Shown one piece after another: positions 6,061-8,960 of a stretch of 8,960 bases of DNA. Every line of letters starts with the position of its first letter. Positions within the stretch are counted from its first letter, which is position 1. A model generated the notes under the pieces. It had not been told where the DNA came from. It made no database searches and worked only from the letters and a program-made list of their open reading frames with translations. Source of the DNA: Candidatus Dormiibacterota bacterium. GTDB taxonomy: Bacteria; Chloroflexota; Dormibacteria; Aeolococcales; Bog-877. Where the stretch lies: NCBI GenBank assembly GCA_003132265.1, contig PKXE01000129.1:10366-19325 (forward strand), in the 5' to 3' direction. A program made the translations under genes and the position numbers.

Positions 6061-6068
6061 CTACAGAA

Positions 6069-6863
6069 ATGGAGCGGATCCGGGATTTCGAGCACCGGAT
6101 CATGCGGGGCTCGGCGTCCGAGGTGGTCCCGGTGACCGGTGGCTTCGCGGTGCTGAGCCACCAGTTCCCCAACTCCTACGAGCACAACTGCCTAGTTGTG
6201 GACGCCCCGCTTGACCCGGCTCTGCTCATGGGGGAGGCAGACCGCGTCCTCGGGGGGGCGGGACTCCACCATCGGGCGATCGAGCTGGAGATGGAGGGCC
6301 TGGAGCCCGCCTGGCTGGCGGAGTTCCAGGCTTGTGGGTACGACGTACATCCCACTCTGACCATGGTGCTGCGGCGGCCAGCCAGGCGGAGTGCGAGCGC
6401 GCCCGTGGAACGGGTGTCTTATGAGGAGTTGAAGCCGGTCGTGGAGGCGGGCTCCCGCCGGGCCCTACCGGACGCCACCGAGCTGTCAATTCGACAGCTG
6501 GTCGAGCGGCGAACCGCCACCAAGCGGGCCTGTGAGGTCACCCACCATGCGGTTCGGGGTCCCGATGGATTCGTGGCGCGCTGCGATCTCTACCGGGTTG
6601 CTCCAATCGCTCAGGTGGAGAGCGTTGAAACCGAGCCGGAGTGGCGCAGCCGGGGATACGCCACGGCGGTGGTGCTCGACGCCGTCGAGCTGGCCCAGAA
6701 GAGTGGCTGTGACCTGATCTTTCTGATTGCTGATGCGGATGACTGGCCGCAGCAGCTCTACCGGCGCCTCGGGTTTGAGCGAGTGGGCGGCGGCTACACC
6801 CTGCAGCACGGGCCGGATCTGGGGCGAGCCGGAAGGTCTTCTCCCAAAACGTCCAACTCGTGA
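6069..6863 (+). CDS. GNAT-family N-acetyltransferase-like protein with two domains
   Basis: A 264-residue protein, expected to transfer an acetyl group from acetyl-CoA to an amine of unknown identity in the cytoplasm. The C-terminal half (about 113-250) is a GNAT domain. QVESVETEPEWRSRGYATAV has the acetyl-CoA pyrophosphate loop (R-x-R-G-Y-A, 193-198) after the central beta-strand, and WPQQLYRRLGFERVGGGYTL (226-245) matches motif B and the final strands. The N-terminal half (1-100) includes FPNSYEHNCLVVD and EFQACGYDVHPTLTMVLRRP; this arrangement resembles the degenerate N-terminal GNAT repeat of many actinobacterial two-domain members. The start is at 6069 because of its Shine-Dalgarno; the frame also allows 6021. 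The gene stands alone, divergent from the oxidoreductase and convergent with the cyclic-di-GMP gene. No substrate can be named. Confidence 0.83.
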   Translation: MERIRDFEHRIMRGSASEVVPVTGGFAVLSHQFPNSYEHNCLVVDAPLDPALLMGEADRVLGGAGLHHRAIELEMEGLEPAWLAEFQACGYDVHPTLTMVLRRPARRSASAPVERVSYEELKPVVEAGSRRALPDATELSIRQLVERRTATKRACEVTHHAVRGPDGFVARCDLYRVAPIAQVESVETEPEWRSRGYATAVVLDAVELAQKSGCDLIFLIADADDWPQQLYRRLGFERVGGGYTLQHGPDLGRAGRSSPKTSNS

Positions 6864-6967
6864 CAAGTTTCCTGGGCTAGGTACCGCAGCGCGCGCGGAC
6901 CACGATGGGACCTTTGACTCCCCGCGGAGCCAGCCGCCGGTGTCAGGTAAGCAGCGATTTCCCTTAC

Positions 6968-6985
6968 CAATACCCGCAATACCCG
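6968..6985. repeat. Tandem 9-mer duplication
   Basis: CAATACCCG occurs twice head to tail in the non-coding spacer. Two units only; probably a slippage duplication. Confidence 0.6.
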
Positions 6986-7033
6986 GGGTTGGGTGCCGGG
7001 GAATCAGTCCGAAGTGCGGCCAGCGAGGTCAAT

Positions 7034-7057
7034 CTCGGCCCGTTCGGCCGCCTGGGC
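7034..7057. repeat. Imperfect 24-bp copy of a segment inside the EAL gene
   Basis: The 16-mer CCCGTTCGGCCGCCTG is identical at 7039-7054 and 7820-7835, and the match extends to about 22 of 24 bases (7034-7057 versus 7815-7838). The gene copy encodes AQAAERGE at the start of the EAL domain on the minus strand; this copy would encode AQAAERAE but lies after the stop and does not continue into EAL sequence. Confidence 0.45.
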
Positions 7058-7073
7058 CCCTCTCGGCTGGCGC

Positions 7074-8861
7074 TCAGGCCAGGACGCGCAAGCGGGCAGG
7101 TGGCGTTGGACCGGCCAGCTCGTCGAAGGGGACCGGGCGGCCGAACAGGTATCCCTGAAGCTCGTCGCAGCCGTTGCGAACCAGGAATGCGGCCTGCGCC
7201 TCGGTCTCGACTCCCTCAGCGACGGTCCTGAGGCCCAACGCCTGTCCGAGCGAGATGGTCGCCGCAACGATGGCGCTGTCCTCCTCGCCGGCGCCGATTC
7301 CGCTCACGAAGGACTTGTCGATCTTGAGGATGTCAAAGGGGAACCGCCGGAGCGCGGTCAGTGAGGAGTTGCCCGTGCCAAAGTCGTCCATGGCGAGGTG
7401 AACCCCGAGGTCCCGCAGCCTGGTGAGCACCGAAGTCTCAGCGTCGGGGTCGGCGCTGAGGGCACTCTCGGTGATCTCCAGGCACAGCCGCTCCGGCTCG
7501 AGCTGGTACTGGCTTAGGATCTCGCTGACCTCTTCGGGCAGTTGCGGGTCGCGCAGCTGGACCACGGAGAGATTGACCGAGACCCTGAGGGTCTTGGCGG
7601 CCGGAACTGTCTCTTCCCAGCGACGCAGCGTTCCGCAGGCCTGCTGGAGCACCCAGCGGCCGATCCCGGTGATGCTGCCCGTCTGCTCAGCCAGCGCGAT
7701 GAACTGGTCTGGATAGATGAGGCGTCGCCTCGGTCGGGCCCACCGGACCAGAGCCTCGACCCCGGTCATCCTGCCCGATCCGGCCCCGACCACAGGCTGG
7801 AAGTGGAGTCGCAGCTCGCCCCGTTCGGCCGCCTGCGCTAGGTGACCCGCGGTCTCCAACCGGGCGAGGATGGTGTTGTGCATCTTGGTGTCGATGACCT
7901 GGTAGCGGCCGGGGGAGACCTGTTTCGCGTGGTAGAGCGCGATGTCCGCTCGGCTGAGGGCGTACTCCGCCTCCGCGACCCCACGACAGAGGGCCACCCC
8001 GCCGCTCACCGCGGTAACCACCTGACGCCCGTCGATCACGTACCGGTGGCCAAGTCGGTCGAAGAGCCGCCGGGCGGTGGTCTCCAGCGCTGCCCGCGAG
8101 ATTCCCGCCATTACCACGACGAACTCGTCTCCACCCACCCGAGCCACGAGGTCACCCGGGCGCACAGCGGCTCGCAGGCGCTTGGCGAACGCCTTCAGCA
8201 ACTGGTCGCCGATTGGATGACCCAGAGTGTCGTTGACTGCCTTGAATTCATCCAGGTCGAGGGAGAAGATCGCGGTGTCGCGCTTGGCTTGGCCGAGCAG
8301 CTTCTGGAGTCGCTCTAGGAAGCCAAATCGGTTGTAGAGGCCGGTCAGCTGGTCATGATGCGCCTGCCGTCGCAACTGCGACTCGATCCTCTTGCGGTCG
8401 CGGAGATCCTGATAGCTGGCCAAAACGCCGCACACCCGGCCGGCGTTGTCCCACAGGGCAGCCGTGGTGAGCATGACTGGTACCCAGCGCCCGTCGCTGT
8501 GCAGGCGGAGGGTCTCCACCTCGTGCACCCCCTCACCGGTGCTGAACGAGATCCGCAGGGTGCGCAGGAACTCCTGCTCGCGGGCGCCGGACACGGTCGG
8601 CAGGCGGTGGCCCAGCACCTCCTCCTCCGTCCAACCGAGCAGACGCTGGGCAGCGGGGTTCCAGAGAACCACGTTGGCCTCGTCGTCCACGGCGGCGAGG
8701 GCGACCGGCAACTCCGCGACCACCGCCCGCAGGACCTCATGCTCGGAGAGGTCCAGTGAGGGCATGGCGAAGTCGCGTGCGACCAGCCGCCGCAGCTCGT
8801 CGAGCCGCGGCGGCTGGCTGGGCGCATAACGCGGCGCCGACCCCTCGCTCGAATCCCTCAC
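7074..8861 (-). CDS. PAS-GGDEF-EAL bifunctional cyclic-di-GMP cyclase/phosphodiesterase
   Basis: A cytoplasmic sensor-effector that makes and/or degrades cyclic-di-GMP. Numbering is from the outermost in-frame GTG at 8900. A PAS domain (about 52-165) has NVVLWNPAAQRLLGWTEEEVLGH (76-98) and ends in VLASYQDLRDRKRIE. The GGDEF domain (about 180-340) has the intact motif GGDEF (256-260) preceded by the inhibitory I-site RPGD (247-250) at the standard five-residue distance. The EAL domain (350-590) has EAL (382-384), Asn443, LEITES (Glu475), DDFGTG (505-510), Lys526, AEGVET (Glu562) and LQGYLFG (Gln582), so all metal and catalytic residues look present. No membrane segments or signal peptide are seen. 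I start at GTG 8861 because AAGGTGGG precedes it by 6 bases, whereas the 13 extra codons from 8900 include rare CTA and TTA and have no Shine-Dalgarno. PAS ligand and net activity are unknown. Dyad symmetries lie upstream. Confidence 0.93.
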   Translation of the reverse strand: MRDSSEGSAPRYAPSQPPRLDELRRLVARDFAMPSLDLSEHEVLRAVVAELPVALAAVDDEANVVLWNPAAQRLLGWTEEEVLGHRLPTVSGAREQEFLRTLRISFSTGEGVHEVETLRLHSDGRWVPVMLTTAALWDNAGRVCGVLASYQDLRDRKRIESQLRRQAHHDQLTGLYNRFGFLERLQKLLGQAKRDTAIFSLDLDEFKAVNDTLGHPIGDQLLKAFAKRLRAAVRPGDLVARVGGDEFVVVMAGISRAALETTARRLFDRLGHRYVIDGRQVVTAVSGGVALCRGVAEAEYALSRADIALYHAKQVSPGRYQVIDTKMHNTILARLETAGHLAQAAERGELRLHFQPVVGAGSGRMTGVEALVRWARPRRRLIYPDQFIALAEQTGSITGIGRWVLQQACGTLRRWEETVPAAKTLRVSVNLSVVQLRDPQLPEEVSEILSQYQLEPERLCLEITESALSADPDAETSVLTRLRDLGVHLAMDDFGTGNSSLTALRRFPFDILKIDKSFVSGIGAGEEDSAIVAATISLGQALGLRTVAEGVETEAQAAFLVRNGCDELQGYLFGRPVPFDELAGPTPPARLRVLA

Positions 8862-8867
8862 GGGTAA

Positions 8868-8875
8868 CCCACCTT
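8868..8875 (-). promoter_or_regulatory. Ribosome binding site candidate for the GGDEF/EAL gene
   Basis: AAGGTGGG on the minus strand lies 6 bases before GTG 8861-8859. It favours this start over GTG 8900 and ATG 8897, which have no purine-rich sequence at the right distance. Confidence 0.45.
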
Positions 8876-8895
8876 CGGAGCCTAGGTGGCAGGCC

Positions 8896-8940
8896 ATCAC
8901 CGGAACGTGACGACGGAGTGAAAATTCACCACCCGGTGAT
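8896..8940. promoter_or_regulatory. Nested dyad symmetries upstream of the GGDEF/EAL gene
   Basis: ATCACCGG (8896-8903) and CCGGTGAT (8933-8940) are exact 8-bp reverse complements, 29 bases apart. Between and overlapping them are GTGAA/TTCAC (arms 2 bases apart, about 8918-8929) and TCACC/GGTGA (8926-8930 and 8935-8939, loop ACCC). If transcription starts upstream they could form an RNA structure near the start region; as DNA they could bind a regulator. The inner AT-rich patch is unusual in this GC-rich window. Confidence 0.35.
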
Positions 8941-8960
8941 CTCAGAATGCGACTGGCGGA

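Larger units (their letters stand above)
6864..7073. other. Convergent spacer between GNAT and GGDEF/EAL genes
   Basis: This 210-base stretch has no gene. It holds a tandem duplication of the 9-mer CAATACCCG (6968-6976 and 6977-6985). A short hairpin has arms CGGCC and GGCCG near 7036-7050, about 24 bases past the minus-strand gene's stop, and may be its terminator. The segment 7034-7057 nearly repeats 7815-7838 inside the GGDEF/EAL gene. Confidence 0.35.

Noticed and set aside
6021..6068. Longer start for the GNAT gene at 6021
   Set aside because: There is no Shine-Dalgarno before it, and the extra codons end in A or T far more often than the rest of the gene.
8845..8860. GCTCGAATCCCTC resembling a tRNA T-arm
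   Set aside because: It lies in the coding start of the PAS-GGDEF-EAL gene, and no acceptor, D-arm or anticodon arm can be built around it.
1..8960. Search for CRISPR arrays, rRNA, tRNA, riboswitches and intact insertion sequences
   Set aside because: No regularly spaced repeats, conserved RNA motifs or transposase genes with terminal inverted repeats were seen; only the TnpB-like remnant remains.

Overview
The window is high-GC bacterial chromosomal DNA. Codon use is strongly biased to G or C at third positions, and spacers between genes are long. GTG/TTG starts, the KorB-type oxidoreductase subunit and a two-domain GNAT protein fit an actinobacterium or a similar high-GC soil lineage; the sequence alone does not fix the taxon.

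Layout: (1) 1-846 (+), C-terminal ~281 residues of a 2-oxoacid:ferredoxin oxidoreductase beta subunit, cut by the window edge. (2) 847-1258, spacer with a decayed TnpB-like (IS200/IS605 OrfB) tail on the minus strand. (3) 1259-2557 (-), complete type II citrate synthase. (4) 2558-3125, spacer with little recognisable content. (5) 3126-4367 (+), an acyl-CoA dehydrogenase family protein with Asp where the canonical catalytic Glu should be. (6) 4368-4761, spacer with three dyad symmetries, one a perfect 9-bp-stem hairpin, then a frameshifted C-terminal relic of an enolase-superfamily (mandelate racemase/muconate lactonizing) gene. (7) 4762-5778 (-), zinc-free MDR quinone-oxidoreductase-like protein with a TTG start. 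(8) 5779-6068, divergent spacer with an operator-like dyad. (9) 6069-6863 (+), GNAT acetyltransferase-like protein. (10) 6864-7073, convergent spacer. (11) 7074-8861 (-), PAS-GGDEF-EAL cyclic-di-GMP enzyme with both active sites and an inhibitory site intact, preceded by dyad symmetries.

The genes are mostly monocistronic and alternate in strand, so no multi-gene operon is visible except the one korB presumably ended upstream of the window. The first three intact genes handle CoA thioesters and central carbon: a ferredoxin-linked 2-oxoacid/acyl-CoA step, entry of acetyl-CoA into the TCA cycle, and an acyl-CoA dehydrogenation. A shared pathway is only an inference. The spacers contain at least two gene relics, so the locus looks like a region of past insertion and decay. 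I see no CRISPR array, tRNA, rRNA, intact transposon or defence cassette. The most unusual protein-level observation is the altered catalytic site of the acyl-CoA dehydrogenase.
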